Made by a program: the position numbers and the translations under genes
Shown here: piece by piece, positions 51,384 to 60,303 of the stretch
How the letters are laid out: every line of letters starts with the position of its first letter
Position numbering within the stretch: the stretch's first letter is position 1
Notes under the pieces: model-generated
What the model was told of the DNA's origin: nothing
Seen by the model: only the letters and a program-made list of their open reading frames with translations
The model's database searches: none
From: JAXMHB01 sp046346965
Lineage (GTDB): Bacteria; Pseudomonadota; Gammaproteobacteria; Xanthomonadales; SZUA-5
Assembly: GCA_046346965.1 (NCBI GenBank)
Contig: JAXMHB010000002.1
Coordinates: 124,001-188,000, forward strand
Length of the DNA: 64,000 nucleotides
Direction: 5' to 3'

Positions 51384-51722
51384 GCGCGGCTCCGTGCGCG
51401 CGGGTGGCTAGTTTCACGCGATCAGGTCCATCGCGCCGGCGGCCGCGGCTTTGAACTCGGCGAGAAAAGCGCCGAGCGCCTCGCGTATGTGGCTGCGATG
51501 TAGCGCGGCTCCGTGCGCGCGGGTAGCTAGTTTTACGCCATCAGGTTCATCGCGCCGGCGGCCGCGGCTTGCGCCTCGGCGCGTCGAAAGCGCCGGGCTT
51601 GGGCTGCGATGTAGCGCGGCTCCGTGCGCGCGGGTGGCTAGTTTCACGCGATCAGGTTCATCGCGCCGGCGGCCGCGGCTTTGAACTCGGCGAGAAAAGC
51701 GCCGGGCGCCTCGCGTATGTGG
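51384..51722. repeat. Three imperfect tandem copies of a roughly 111-119 bp intergenic repeat
   Basis: GCGCGGCTCCGTGCGCGCGG begins copies at 51384, 51503 and 51614. Each copy contains TAGTTT(C/T)ACGC and ATCAGGT(T/C)CATCGCGCC and, in copies 1 and 3, TTTGAACTCGGCGAGAAAAG then CTCGCGTATGTGGC. Copies 1 and 3 are nearly identical, while copy 2 differs in its last third. The block fills most of the 536-base gap between ubiA and the S9 peptidase gene and contains no convincing gene; the open frames across it are repeat-derived. Confidence 0.85.
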
Positions 51723-51868
51723 CGTGGTCGCTGACCCAAGCATCGCGGACGCGAAGGCCCCGGCCTACCCTGCCCGACGCGCTGAGGCGGCGCATGGCTT
51801 TTGCCACATGCCGCCAGCGCGGTGCGCGGGCAGGCTCCGGGCTCCTTGCCTGTCCCGGAATCTTGCTC

Positions 51869-53818
51869 ATGACGCCTACGCTGCGCCTGTCCACCCTGTG
51901 CCTGTGTCTGGCCGCGGCGCTGGCCGCCTGCAGCCCTTCGACGCCGCCCGCGCCGGAATCCAGCGCCACCGCCCCCAAGGCCGAGGCGCCGGCGTCGCCC
52001 CAGCGCGAGGTGAAGCAGTACGACATCGACACGCTGCTGTCGAATCTGCGCCTGTCCAGCTCCGATCTGTCGCCGGATGGCAGCAAGGTGCTGTATTCGT
52101 CCAATCAAACTGGCGTCATCAACCTCTACGAGGTGCCGGTGGCCGGCGGCGAGCCGGTGGCGCTGACCACCTCGACCACCGATTCCCTGTATGCGCTGGG
52201 CTATTTCCCCAAGGATGGCCGCGTGCTTTACACCGCCGACCAGGGCGGCAACGAACTGAACCACATCTATGTGCGCGAGGTCGATGGCAGCGTCAAGGAC
52301 CTGACGCCGGGCGACAAGCACAAGGCGCAGTTCGGCGGCTGGGCCGACGACGAGCAGTCCTTCTTCGTGATGACCAATGAGCGCGACGAGCGCTATTTCG
52401 ACGGCTACGAGTATTCGGTCGACGGCTACCAGCGCACGCTGTTGTACAAGAACGAGAACGGCTACAGTCCGGCCGCGATCAGCCGCGACAAGCGCTACAT
52501 CGCGCTCGGCAAGATCAACACCACCAGCGATTCGGACATCGTGCTGCTCGACCGCGACAGCGGCGAGGAGAAAAACCTCACCGCGCACGAGGGCATCGAG
52601 AGCAATGAGGCAGTCGCCTTCACCCCCGATGGCGCGCTGCTGTACACCACCAACCGTGGCGGCGAGTTCAGCCGGCTGATGCGGATGGATCTGGCCACCG
52701 GCGCGAGCACGCTGGTGTACGAGACGCGCTGGGACGTGGTCGGCGCCGACTACACGCCGAACGACAGCCATCTTTTGGTCTACGTCAATGCCGACGCGCG
52801 CACGGAACTCGTGATGCTGGACGCAGCCACGCTGCAGCCGGTGGCGCTGCCGAGCGTGCCGGCCGGCGACATCACCGGCGTCGACTTCTCCGAGGATGGC
52901 AAGCGCCTGGTGTTCTGGGTGGCCTCCAGCCGCTTCCCGTCCTCGCTGTGGACGGCGGAGTTGGGCGGGCAGGCGCGCGAACTGGTGTCGGCGCTGAATC
53001 CGGCGATCAACGTGGAGGATCTGGTCGAAGGCGAGGTGGTGCGCTTCCCGAGCTACGACGGCCTCGAAATCCCCGGCATCCTGTACACCCCGCACGGCGC
53101 CAGCGCGAGCGCCAAGGTGCCGGCGCTGGTGTGGGTGCATGGCGGGCCGGGCGGGCAGTCACGCCTGAACTACTCGCCGCTGATCCAGTACCTGGTCAAC
53201 CACGGCTATGCGGTCTACGCGATCAACAATCGCGGCAGCTCGGGCTACGGCAAGACCTTCTACGCCGCCGATGACCGCAAGCACGGCGAGGCCGATCTCG
53301 ATGATGTGGTCGAAAGCAAGAAGATGCTGATCGCCACCGGCAAGATCGACGCCGAGCGCATCGGCATCATTGGCGGCAGCTACGGCGGCTACATGACGCT
53401 GGCGGCGCTGACCTATCGCCCGGACGCTTTCGCCGTCGGCGTCGACATCTTTGGCGTGGCCAACTGGTTGCGCACGCTGGAGAGCATTCCGGCGTGGTGG
53501 GAAGCGCAGCGTGCGGCGCTGTACGCCGAACTCGGCGATCCGGTCGCCGACAAGGAGCGCCTGACGCGCATCAGCCCGCTGTTCCACGCCGACCAGATCA
53601 CCAAGCCCTTGATGGTGCTGCAGGGTGCCAACGATCCGCGCGTACTCAAGGTCGAGTCCGACGAGATCGTCGCCGCGGTCAAGGCCAACAAGGTGCCGGT
53701 CGAGTATCTGGTGTTCCCCGACGAGGGCCACGGCTTCGTCAAGCGCGAGAACGAGAAGACTGGCTACGAGGCGGTGCTGAAGTTCCTCGACACCCACCTC
53801 AAGGCCCGGGGTCAGTAA
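51869..53818 (+). CDS. S9-family peptidase, lipoprotein form (prolyl oligopeptidase-like)
   Basis: 649 residues. Lipoprotein signal LSTLCLCLAAALAAC with Cys at about residue 20, followed by an Ala/Pro linker. A beta-propeller occupies about 60-390, and an alpha/beta-hydrolase domain about 390-645. The catalytic residues are visible: Ser in IIGGSYGGYMTL (about 508), Asp in LQGANDPRVL and His in PDEGHGFVKRENE. VHGGPGGQSRLNYSP gives the oxyanion loop. Predicted to release dipeptides or acyl-amino acids in the periplasm or at the cell surface. The ATG at 51869 was chosen because the lipoprotein signal starts there. Confidence 0.93.
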   Translation: MTPTLRLSTLCLCLAAALAACSPSTPPAPESSATAPKAEAPASPQREVKQYDIDTLLSNLRLSSSDLSPDGSKVLYSSNQTGVINLYEVPVAGGEPVALTTSTTDSLYALGYFPKDGRVLYTADQGGNELNHIYVREVDGSVKDLTPGDKHKAQFGGWADDEQSFFVMTNERDERYFDGYEYSVDGYQRTLLYKNENGYSPAAISRDKRYIALGKINTTSDSDIVLLDRDSGEEKNLTAHEGIESNEAVAFTPDGALLYTTNRGGEFSRLMRMDLATGASTLVYETRWDVVGADYTPNDSHLLVYVNADARTELVMLDAATLQPVALPSVPAGDITGVDFSEDGKRLVFWVASSRFPSSLWTAELGGQARELVSALNPAINVEDLVEGEVVRFPSYDGLEIPGILYTPHGASASAKVPALVWVHGGPGGQSRLNYSPLIQYLVNHGYAVYAINNRGSSGYGKTFYAADDRKHGEADLDDVVESKKMLIATGKIDAERIGIIGGSYGGYMTLAALTYRPDAFAVGVDIFGVANWLRTLESIPAWWEAQRAALYAELGDPVADKERLTRISPLFHADQITKPLMVLQGANDPRVLKVESDEIVAAVKANKVPVEYLVFPDEGHGFVKRENEKTGYEAVLKFLDTHLKARGQ

Positions 53819-53828
53819 GCTCAAGCAG

Positions 53829-53857
53829 CCGCCGCAGCACGCAAGGTGCTGCGGCGG
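53829..53857. terminator. Bidirectional terminator-like hairpin
   Basis: CCGCCGCAGCAC-GCAAG-GTGCTGCGGCGG is a 12-bp perfect stem with a 5-base loop, followed by TTCG. It lies between the convergent stops at 53818 and 53882. Confidence 0.65.
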
Positions 53858-53881
53858 TTCGCGTGGCGATGAGTGCGGGCT

Positions 53882-54367
53882 TCAGTCGTCCAGTTGCACC
53901 GTGAGGCCCTGGCGGTCGACCTCGATCCAGTATTCGACGATGCGCCCCTGCTGCACGCGGTAAACCGCGCTGGCGATCTGGCGCAGCGGGCGGCCGGTCG
54001 CGGGGTGGCCGTCGATGGTGCCGGCGTGCACGCCGATCTGGGTGTAGCGCGCATACACGCGGTCGCCCTCGGCGATCAGTTCATCGACGCGCAAATCGTA
54101 GTCGCCGAATTGCTCGCGAAATTCGCGCACATGGGCCGCATAGTCGGCCGGCGTGTGGCGGATGGTCTCGGGGGCTTCGCTGTTCATCTGGTGCGCCAGC
54201 ACTACGTCGGCAAAGTAGTTGCCGATGCGCTCCGGCGCGCGTCCCGAGCGCACTTCGCTCAGAAACTCGGCGACCAATTGCTTGGGGCTCAGGCTGGTCG
54301 TGGCCGCCAGCGCCGCCGGGCTCGCGAGGTATCCGCCCAGCCACAGCAAGCCTAATGCGTACTTCAT
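53882..54367 (-). CDS. Exported SnoaL-like (NTF2 fold) protein
   Basis: 161 residues with a signal peptide (about 1-22, AALAAT). A SnoaL/ester-cyclase-like domain follows, with QLVAEFLSEVRSGRAPERIGNYFADVVLAHQ, TPADYAAHVREFREQFGDYDLRVDELIAEGDRVYARY and RIVEYWIEVDR (written here as family landmarks). Polyketide-cyclase relatives act on small aromatics, but many exported members have no known reaction. Divergent from a LysR regulator with 95 bp between, a layout in which LysR often controls the neighbour. Confidence 0.82.
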   Translation of the reverse strand: MKYALGLLWLGGYLASPAALAATTSLSPKQLVAEFLSEVRSGRAPERIGNYFADVVLAHQMNSEAPETIRHTPADYAAHVREFREQFGDYDLRVDELIAEGDRVYARYTQIGVHAGTIDGHPATGRPLRQIASAVYRVQQGRIVEYWIEVDRQGLTVQLDD

Positions 54368-54462
54368 GTCGTGCTCCTGATGCTTGAGGTGGATTACACG
54401 ATATGGCGCACGGTGCGGCTTTAGGAGCGATCATTTCTGCACCCAGACTTGAGCGCCCTTCA

Positions 54463-55344
54463 ATGCACGATCTGCCCAGACTGAGCAGCTTCATCGCCAT
54501 CGCCGATGCCGGCAAGCTCAGCGTCGCCGCCGAGCGCCTGCATCTGACGGTCTCGGCGCTCAGCCATCAGATGCGCGAACTGGAGAGCCGCGTCGGTTGC
54601 ACGCTGCTGCGCCGCCATGCGCGCGGCGTGGAACTGACGGTGGAAGGTCGCCAGCTGTACGAGGCCGTGGCGCCGCCGCTGCAGGCTCTGCAGCAGGCCA
54701 TGCGCGCCTGGCGCCGTCGCGATGCCGGTCAGTTGCGGCTGAGCGCGATGCCGTCTTTCGTCGGCGGCTGGCTGGTGCCGCGCCTGTCGGGCTTCGTCGC
54801 CGAGCATCCCGAGGTGTCGATCAGTCTGGAATCCAGTGTGGACCTGGTCGATTTCGCCACGCAGCCGATGGATGCCGCCATCCGCTTCGGCGCCGGCCAG
54901 TGGCCGGGCCTGCACGCGATCCGGCTGTTCGATGAATCGATCACTCCGGCGGCGGCGCCGGCGCTCATCGCGCGCATGGGCGCGGCGCCGTGGCCGCTGT
55001 GGCCGCGCCTCGGCGATCCGCGCGATCGCTGGAAGGATTGGCAGCAGAGTTTTGGCGCGCTGCCGGCGGCGCCGCTGCAGGCGCGCTTCGATGACGTCGA
55101 CGCGCTACATCGCGCAACCCTGGCCGGGCTGGGTGTGGCGCTGGTGCGCGTCAGCCTCGCCCGGTCGCTGCTGGCGGACGGTCGGCTGGTGCAGCTCGAT
55201 CCACGCTGGCTGCCCGCGGGCGCCAGCCACTATCTGGTGTACCCGGAGCGATCCCGCCAGCTGCCGGGCGTGCAGGCCTTCGAGGCCTGGATCGTGCGCG
55301 AGGCGGAACGCTTCTGCCAGGAGCACTTGCGGGCGGCGGATTGA
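54463..55344 (+). CDS. LysR-family transcriptional regulator
   Basis: 293 residues. The N-terminal winged HTH (about 1-62) has LPRLSSFIAIADAGKLSVAA and HLTVSALSHQMRELESRVGC. A substrate-binding domain (about 90-290) resembles the GcvA subgroup, with DAAIRFGAGQWPGLHAIRLF. Probable regulator of the divergent SnoaL-like gene. Its stop is five bases before the -35 box of the following iron operon. The ATG at 54463 was chosen; an open 20-codon extension lacks HTH character. Confidence 0.9.
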   Translation: MHDLPRLSSFIAIADAGKLSVAAERLHLTVSALSHQMRELESRVGCTLLRRHARGVELTVEGRQLYEAVAPPLQALQQAMRAWRRRDAGQLRLSAMPSFVGGWLVPRLSGFVAEHPEVSISLESSVDLVDFATQPMDAAIRFGAGQWPGLHAIRLFDESITPAAAPALIARMGAAPWPLWPRLGDPRDRWKDWQQSFGALPAAPLQARFDDVDALHRATLAGLGVALVRVSLARSLLADGRLVQLDPRWLPAGASHYLVYPERSRQLPGVQAFEAWIVREAERFCQEHLRAAD

Positions 55345-55348
55345 TCGC

Positions 55349-55384
55349 TTGACATCCTCGTTCTAAATGCGAAGTATTCGCATT
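55349..55384 (+). promoter_or_regulatory. Promoter with overlapping Fur-box-like palindrome
   Basis: TTGACA at 55349-55354 is a perfect -35 hexamer; 17 bases on lies AAGTAT as a weak -10. AATGCGAA-GTA-TTCGCATT at 55366-55384 is a perfect 8-bp inverted repeat with a 3-base centre, close in form to Fur boxes of beta- and gammaproteobacteria, and it covers the -10. Fur with iron would block transcription of the tonB-receptor-oxidase-piuC operon starting 20 bases further on. Confidence 0.75.
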
Positions 55385-55404
55385 AACAACGAACGAGAGA
55401 TGCC

Positions 55405-56166
55405 GTGCTCACACTGCCGCTGCCAGTCGTACATCCCAGCACCAGCCGACGACGGGTAGCGGGGAAGGGCACGCGCAGCGTTTGGCGCGTGCTGGCGCTG
55501 GCGGCAACGGCCACGCTGCATGTGCTCGCCATCGGCGTATTGCTGCTGCCGGACCGCCAGCCGCCGCAGCAGCAGCCGGTCGAGACGGTGGTCGTGCATG
55601 AGGTCGAGATCGCGCTGACCGAGGCCAGCGCGCCGCCGGCACCACCGCCGCTGCCCCCGCCGCCGCCGGCGGCGCGCCTGCATCCGGCGCACGCGCCCAC
55701 CGAGGCGCCGCCGCTCCCGGTGCCGCTGCCGACACCGATAACGCCGGTGCTGGCGACCCCAACGCAGACCGAGCCGGCGCCCGCGACGCCGGCCGTCGCG
55801 ACCGCGGCCACCGCCGCGCCGGTGGTCACAGCCCCAGCATCCACGGCGCCAGCCGCCGCGCCCGACCGTGCCAGCGCGCAGGCCTATATGCGCTTGCTGG
55901 CAGCCGCCTTGCTGCAGCAACGCAACTACCCGGGCGAGGCGCGCAAGCAGCGCCTGCAAGGCGTGGTCGCGGTGCGCTTCACGCTGGACCGCGGCGGTCA
56001 CGTGCTGGCGATGGCGATCGCGCGCAGCAGCGGCCATGCGCTGCTCGATCAGGCGGCGCTGGAGGTCCTGCAGCGTGCCGACCCGCTGCCCGCCATTCCC
56101 CCCGAGTTGGGCAAGGACCGTCTGACGGTCACCGTGCCGATCGAATACTCACTGATTACCCGCTGA
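55405..56166 (+). CDS. TonB-type energy transducer
   Basis: 253 residues. A short cytoplasmic start, one membrane helix (VWRVLALAATATLHVLAIGVLLLP, about 26-49), then a long Pro/Ala-rich periplasmic spacer (about 75-155). The TonB C-terminal domain (about 165-250) contains NYPGEARKQRLQGVVAVRF and HALLDQAALEVLQRADPLP. It couples the proton-motive force to outer-membrane receptors. GTG start at 55405; the ATG five bases upstream is out of frame. It is the first gene behind the Fur-like site, so this is probably a dedicated TonB for the adjacent siderophore receptor. Confidence 0.9.
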   Translation: MLTLPLPVVHPSTSRRRVAGKGTRSVWRVLALAATATLHVLAIGVLLLPDRQPPQQQPVETVVVHEVEIALTEASAPPAPPPLPPPPPAARLHPAHAPTEAPPLPVPLPTPITPVLATPTQTEPAPATPAVATAATAAPVVTAPASTAPAAAPDRASAQAYMRLLAAALLQQRNYPGEARKQRLQGVVAVRFTLDRGGHVLAMAIARSSGHALLDQAALEVLQRADPLPAIPPELGKDRLTVTVPIEYSLITR

Positions 56167-56178
56167 CCTGGAGTTCTC

Positions 56179-58512
56179 ATGTCCACGACCTCTTGCGTGC
56201 GCCGACCGCTGTCGCTGCGTGCGGCGCTGCTGACCACCACTTCGACTGCCGTAGCGCTGGGCCTGGGCCTCGGCCTGAGCCAGCCCGCGGCAGCACAGGA
56301 AGCCGCCAGCGAGGACGAGTTGGTGCTCGACACGCTGCAGATCGAGGATCGCACCCTCGACACCAATCCCTATGCCGAGAAGGGCGTGCCCTACAAGGCG
56401 CGCGTCTCCGGCGACCGCCGCCGTACCGAGACGCTGGCGGAGACGCCGGCGACCATCAGCGTGATCACGCAGACCGCCATCCAGGACTCCGGTCGCAGTG
56501 ATCTGCGCGCGATCGTCGCCGCGCAGCCCGGCATCACCATCGGCACCGGCGAGAACGGCAACGCCTTTGGCGACCGCTACGTCATTCGCGGCCAGGAGGC
56601 GCGCTCGGATGTGTACATCGACAGCCTGCGCGATCCCGGCATGACCATCCGCGAAAGCTTCGCGGTCGAGCAGGTCGAGATCAGCAAGGGCCCGAACTCC
56701 ACCTACGCCGGTCGCGGCGCCTCGGGCGGCACCATCAACAGCATCACCAAGCAGGCCAGCCCGGACTACGATGTGCACCGGCTGCAGCTGGGCGTGGGCA
56801 GCGACCGCTATCGCCGCGCCACGCTGGACAGCAATCTGCCGATCAGCGCCGACGCCGCCGTGCGCGTGAATCTGCTGCATGCCGAGGAAGACGTGCCGGA
56901 CCGCGCGCCGGCCGAGCGCACCCGCACCGGCGTGGCGCTGTCGGGCTGGCTGGCGCTGGGCGATCAGGTCGAGCTGCTCGCCGACTACTACGGGCTGGAG
57001 GCCGATGGCGCCGCCGATCTCGGCACCTACATCGTGCCGGGCGGTGGCCGTCCGGTGGCGGATCTGCCGGTGTATCTGCAGGACGAGGACTTCCTGTCCA
57101 CCAGCGTCGACATCGGCACGCTGCGGCTGCGCTGGGACGGCGGTGCCGGCTGGCGCGTCGAGAACGCGCTGCGCCATGGCAGCACCGAAAACGGCTATGT
57201 GCTCACCGGTGCGCGCGGCACCACGCGCAGCGCCAGTGATCCGGCCGGCGCGGTGCCCACCATCACGCTGTCGACGCATCAGGGCTGGCAGGAAGTCGAT
57301 TACTTCGTCGATCAGCTCAACGTCTACGGCGATCTGGAGCTCGCTGGTCGCGCACACGCGCTGGTGCTCGGTGCCGAGTACTCGGAGCTCGATGTGCTGA
57401 ATGGCAACTACGCGGTCACCAACCTCGGCACGCGCAACTGCCGCACCGGCAGCGGCGCCGGCACCGCCAATTTCTGCATGCTGGAGGGGCAGGGCGCAGT
57501 GGTGGCGAATCTGCACTCGCTGCTGCAGCGGAGCATCGCGCGCGGTCCGTATGACTCGGACTACGCGGTCGACACGCTGTCGCTGTATGCGCTGGATACG
57601 GTGGCGATCGGCGAGCGCCTGAAGGCCAGCGTCGGCCTGCGCTGGGACAGTTACGACTATGCCAATGTGCTGCGCAACGCCCAGGGTCAGACCACGCCCT
57701 ATGCCTACAGCGACCAGCTGTGGAATGGCAACGCGGCACTGAGCTGGCAGGCGACTGCCACCGGCAATGTCTATCTGGCCTACACCACGGCGGCCGACAT
57801 TAACGGCGGCGAATCCGATGTCGGCGGCAGCTGCGGCTACGGCGGCTTGTGCGGGACGCCGGAACAGGTGGTGTTGAGCAAACCGGAGCGCGTGGCGAAT
57901 CTGGAACTGGGCAGCAAGTGGAATCTGTGGGGCGGCAAACTGCTGCTCAGCGGCGCACTGTTCCAAATCACCAAGGACGATGTGATGGAGAGCGTCGGCG
58001 ATGCCTACTCGCAACTGGGCACGCTCAACACCGGCAAGAACCGCGTGCGCGGCATCGAAATCGGCGCCACCGGCAATCTGGGTGAGCGCCTGAGTGTGCA
58101 ATTCGCCGCGACGGTGATGGACGCGGAAGTGCTGGAGGCCTTCGTGGCCAATCAGATCGGCAAGACGCTGAGCAATTTCTCCGATCAACAGGCCGCGCTG
58201 CAGCTGCGCTACCAGCTGACGCCGCAGCTCGCGCTGGGCGGGGCGCTGAGCTACCAGAGCGAGATGTACGCCGGGCAGCCCGACACCGCCGCCGCCTTCG
58301 ACCCGGCAACCGGTGCCTACGCCTACCGCGTGCCGGGACACAGCGTCACCGATGTGTTTGCGCAGTATGCCTACAGCGACACGCTGAATCTGCGCCTCAA
58401 CGTCGGCAATGTGTTCGACCGCGACTACTACCTGGCCGCCTACCGCAGCGGCGCCTTCACCTACATCGGCGATGCGCGCAACGTGCGATTGACGCTGAGC
58501 GCGGAGTTTTGA
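56179..58512 (+). CDS. TonB-dependent catecholate siderophore receptor, Fiu/PiuA-like
   Basis: 777 residues. Signal peptide (about 1-40, AAAQE). The plug (about 60-180) has RRRTETLAETPATISVITQ, YVIRGQEARSDVYIDSLRDP and ISKGPNSTYAGRGASGGTIN, features of the Fiu/PiuA branch that takes up monocatechol iron complexes. The beta-barrel ends in VRLTLSAEF with terminal Phe. It lies 12 bases after tonB and one base before the FMN oxidase gene, in the same operon, with piuC behind: the receptor-piuC pairing strengthens the assignment. Confidence 0.92.
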   Translation: MSTTSCVRRPLSLRAALLTTTSTAVALGLGLGLSQPAAAQEAASEDELVLDTLQIEDRTLDTNPYAEKGVPYKARVSGDRRRTETLAETPATISVITQTAIQDSGRSDLRAIVAAQPGITIGTGENGNAFGDRYVIRGQEARSDVYIDSLRDPGMTIRESFAVEQVEISKGPNSTYAGRGASGGTINSITKQASPDYDVHRLQLGVGSDRYRRATLDSNLPISADAAVRVNLLHAEEDVPDRAPAERTRTGVALSGWLALGDQVELLADYYGLEADGAADLGTYIVPGGGRPVADLPVYLQDEDFLSTSVDIGTLRLRWDGGAGWRVENALRHGSTENGYVLTGARGTTRSASDPAGAVPTITLSTHQGWQEVDYFVDQLNVYGDLELAGRAHALVLGAEYSELDVLNGNYAVTNLGTRNCRTGSGAGTANFCMLEGQGAVVANLHSLLQRSIARGPYDSDYAVDTLSLYALDTVAIGERLKASVGLRWDSYDYANVLRNAQGQTTPYAYSDQLWNGNAALSWQATATGNVYLAYTTAADINGGESDVGGSCGYGGLCGTPEQVVLSKPERVANLELGSKWNLWGGKLLLSGALFQITKDDVMESVGDAYSQLGTLNTGKNRVRGIEIGATGNLGERLSVQFAATVMDAEVLEAFVANQIGKTLSNFSDQQAALQLRYQLTPQLALGGALSYQSEMYAGQPDTAAAFDPATGAYAYRVPGHSVTDVFAQYAYSDTLNLRLNVGNVFDRDYYLAAYRSGAFTYIGDARNVRLTLSAEF

Positions 58513-58513
58513 C

Positions 58514-59584
58514 ATGGCAAACGCGGAATGCGCCGCCGACTACGAGGCGCTCGCGGCAGCGCGCCTCGATCCCGCCGTACACGCCTGGCTGAGCGGCGGC
58601 AGCGGCGCCGAGCGGACGCTGCGGGCCAATCGTGCGGCCTACGCCGAGCAGCGTTTGCTGCAGCGCACCGGCACGGCCTTCGGCGCGGCCAGCACCGCTT
58701 TGCAACTGCTCGGCTATCCGCTGGCGCATCCGATGCTGCTGGCGCCGGTGGCCTGGCAGCAGTTGCTGCACCCCGACGGCGAGCTGGCGAGCGCGCGCGG
58801 TGCGGCCGCCACCGACACTGGCATGGTGGTATCGACGTTGTCGAACCGCGCGATCGAGGACGTGGTGGCCGAGGGCCTGCCCTGGTGCGCCTTTCAGCTG
58901 TACTGGCAGCCGCAGCGCGCCCATACCGAGGCGCTGATGGCGCGCGCCGAGCGCGCCGGCTGTCAGGCGCTGGTGATCACCCTGGATGCCGCCGTGCAAA
59001 CGCCGCCACGCGCGGCGCTGCGCCTCGGTTTTCAGCGGCCGCCGGCGCTGCGCAACGTGCATCTGGAGGCGCTGACTGGCGCGGATCTGCCGCACGCGCA
59101 CCCGCGACCAATCTTCGCCGCCGCCAGCGCGCATGCGCCGAGCTGGGAGGATCTGGCCTGGTTGTGCCGGCGCAGCGCGCTGCCAGTGATTGCCAAAGGC
59201 GTGCAGCACCCGGACGACGCCCGTCGCCTGCAGGGGCTCGGGATGGCGGGGCTGGTGGTGTCCAACCACGGCGGCCGGGCGCTCGATGGCGCGCCAGCGA
59301 CGCTGGAACTGCTGCCGGCGATCCGTGCCGCCGTCGGCGAGCTGCCCGTGCTGCTCGATGGCGGCATCCGCAGCGGCGGTGATGTGGCGCGCGCGCTGGC
59401 GCTGGGCGCCGACGCCGTGTTGTTGGGGCGCCTGCCGCTCTATGGACTGGCGGCCGCCGGCGATCTCGGAATCGCCCATGTGCTCAAGCTGCTGCGCGAG
59501 GAACTGGAACTGACCATGGCCCAGTGCGGTGCCGCCACGCTGGCGGCGCTGCGGGAGTCACTGCCTGGAGCACGCCCGTGCTGA
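58514..59584 (+). CDS. FMN-dependent alpha-hydroxy-acid oxidase/dehydrogenase
   Basis: 356 residues, TIM-barrel flavoenzyme of the lactate/glycolate oxidase family. Visible elements are LLAPVAWQQLLHPDGELASAR, FQLYWQ (the FMN/substrate Tyr, about 130), VIAKGV (Lys near FMN), LVVSNHGGRALDG (catalytic His and Arg, about 254-257) and LDGGIRSGGDVARALALGA (phosphate binding). The N-terminal active-site Tyr, usually in an xYYxxGAxDE pattern, is replaced by HAWLSGGSGAE. Embedded in an iron-uptake operon: perhaps it oxidises a hydroxycarboxylate linked to siderophore or iron metabolism (inference). It overlaps piuC by seven bases. Confidence 0.85.
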   Translation: MANAECAADYEALAAARLDPAVHAWLSGGSGAERTLRANRAAYAEQRLLQRTGTAFGAASTALQLLGYPLAHPMLLAPVAWQQLLHPDGELASARGAAATDTGMVVSTLSNRAIEDVVAEGLPWCAFQLYWQPQRAHTEALMARAERAGCQALVITLDAAVQTPPRAALRLGFQRPPALRNVHLEALTGADLPHAHPRPIFAAASAHAPSWEDLAWLCRRSALPVIAKGVQHPDDARRLQGLGMAGLVVSNHGGRALDGAPATLELLPAIRAAVGELPVLLDGGIRSGGDVARALALGADAVLLGRLPLYGLAAAGDLGIAHVLKLLREELELTMAQCGAATLAALRESLPGARPC

Positions 59585-60264
59585 TCGTGTTGGAGGATGT
59601 CCTGTCGCCGGCGCTGGCCCGCGCCTGGGCCGAGCGCCTGCGCGGCGGCGAGTGGCGCGATGGTCGCGCCAGCGCCGGCAGCCTGGCCGCGGCCGTCAAG
59701 AGTAATCAGCAATTGCGCGAGGACAGCGCGCTGGCTCGGGAGCTGGGCCAGCAACTGCTGGCGCGGCTGGGGCGGCATCCGGGCTTTCTCTCGGCGGCCT
59801 TGCCCGAGCGCATCCTGCCGCCGCGCTTCAACCGTTACGGCGAGGGCGCTCGTTACGGTCTGCACGTGGACGCGGCGGTCATGCACTACGGCGTCGATGG
59901 CGCGCAGACGCTGCGCAGCGATCTGTCGGCGACGCTGTTCCTGGCCGAGCCCGACAGCTACGAGGGTGGCGAACTCTGCATCGAGACCGAGTTCGGTGCG
60001 CAACAGGTGAAGCTGCCGGCCGGCCAGCTGGTGCTGTATCCGTCCAGCAGTCTGCACGAGGTGCGGGCGGTCACTCGCGGCGAGCGCCTGGCTGCCTTCT
60101 TCTGGATTCAAAGCCTGGTGCGCGATGGCAGCGCGCGCAGCCTGCTCTACGATCTGGACCAGAGCCTGCAGCAACTGCGCCCGACGCTGGCCGCCGACGA
60201 CGCGCGCCTGGTGGCGCTGACCGGGGTCTATCACAACCTGTTGCGCCGCTGGGCCAGCCCCTGA
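59578..60264 (+). CDS. piuC: Fe(II)-dependent PKHD-type hydroxylase PiuC/YbiX
   Basis: 228 residues. 2-oxoglutarate dioxygenase of the YbiX/PiuC family, co-regulated with catechol-siderophore receptors. Typical segments are LPERILPPRFNRYGEGARYG, LHVDAAVMH (HxD iron ligands, about residues 95-103) and YPSSSLHEVRAVTRGERLAAFFWIQS with the distal His and the Arg. GTG start at 59578 inside the end of the oxidase gene, which keeps the normal N-terminus MLIVLEDVLSP. Its exact substrate is unknown; the family has been linked to siderophore-drug uptake phenotypes. Confidence 0.93.
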   Translation: MLIVLEDVLSPALARAWAERLRGGEWRDGRASAGSLAAAVKSNQQLREDSALARELGQQLLARLGRHPGFLSAALPERILPPRFNRYGEGARYGLHVDAAVMHYGVDGAQTLRSDLSATLFLAEPDSYEGGELCIETEFGAQQVKLPAGQLVLYPSSSLHEVRAVTRGERLAAFFWIQSLVRDGSARSLLYDLDQSLQQLRPTLAADDARLVALTGVYHNLLRRWASP

Positions 60265-60303
60265 ATGTTGGCCCCCGCGCGGGCGGCGCGAATGCTCACT
60301 ACA

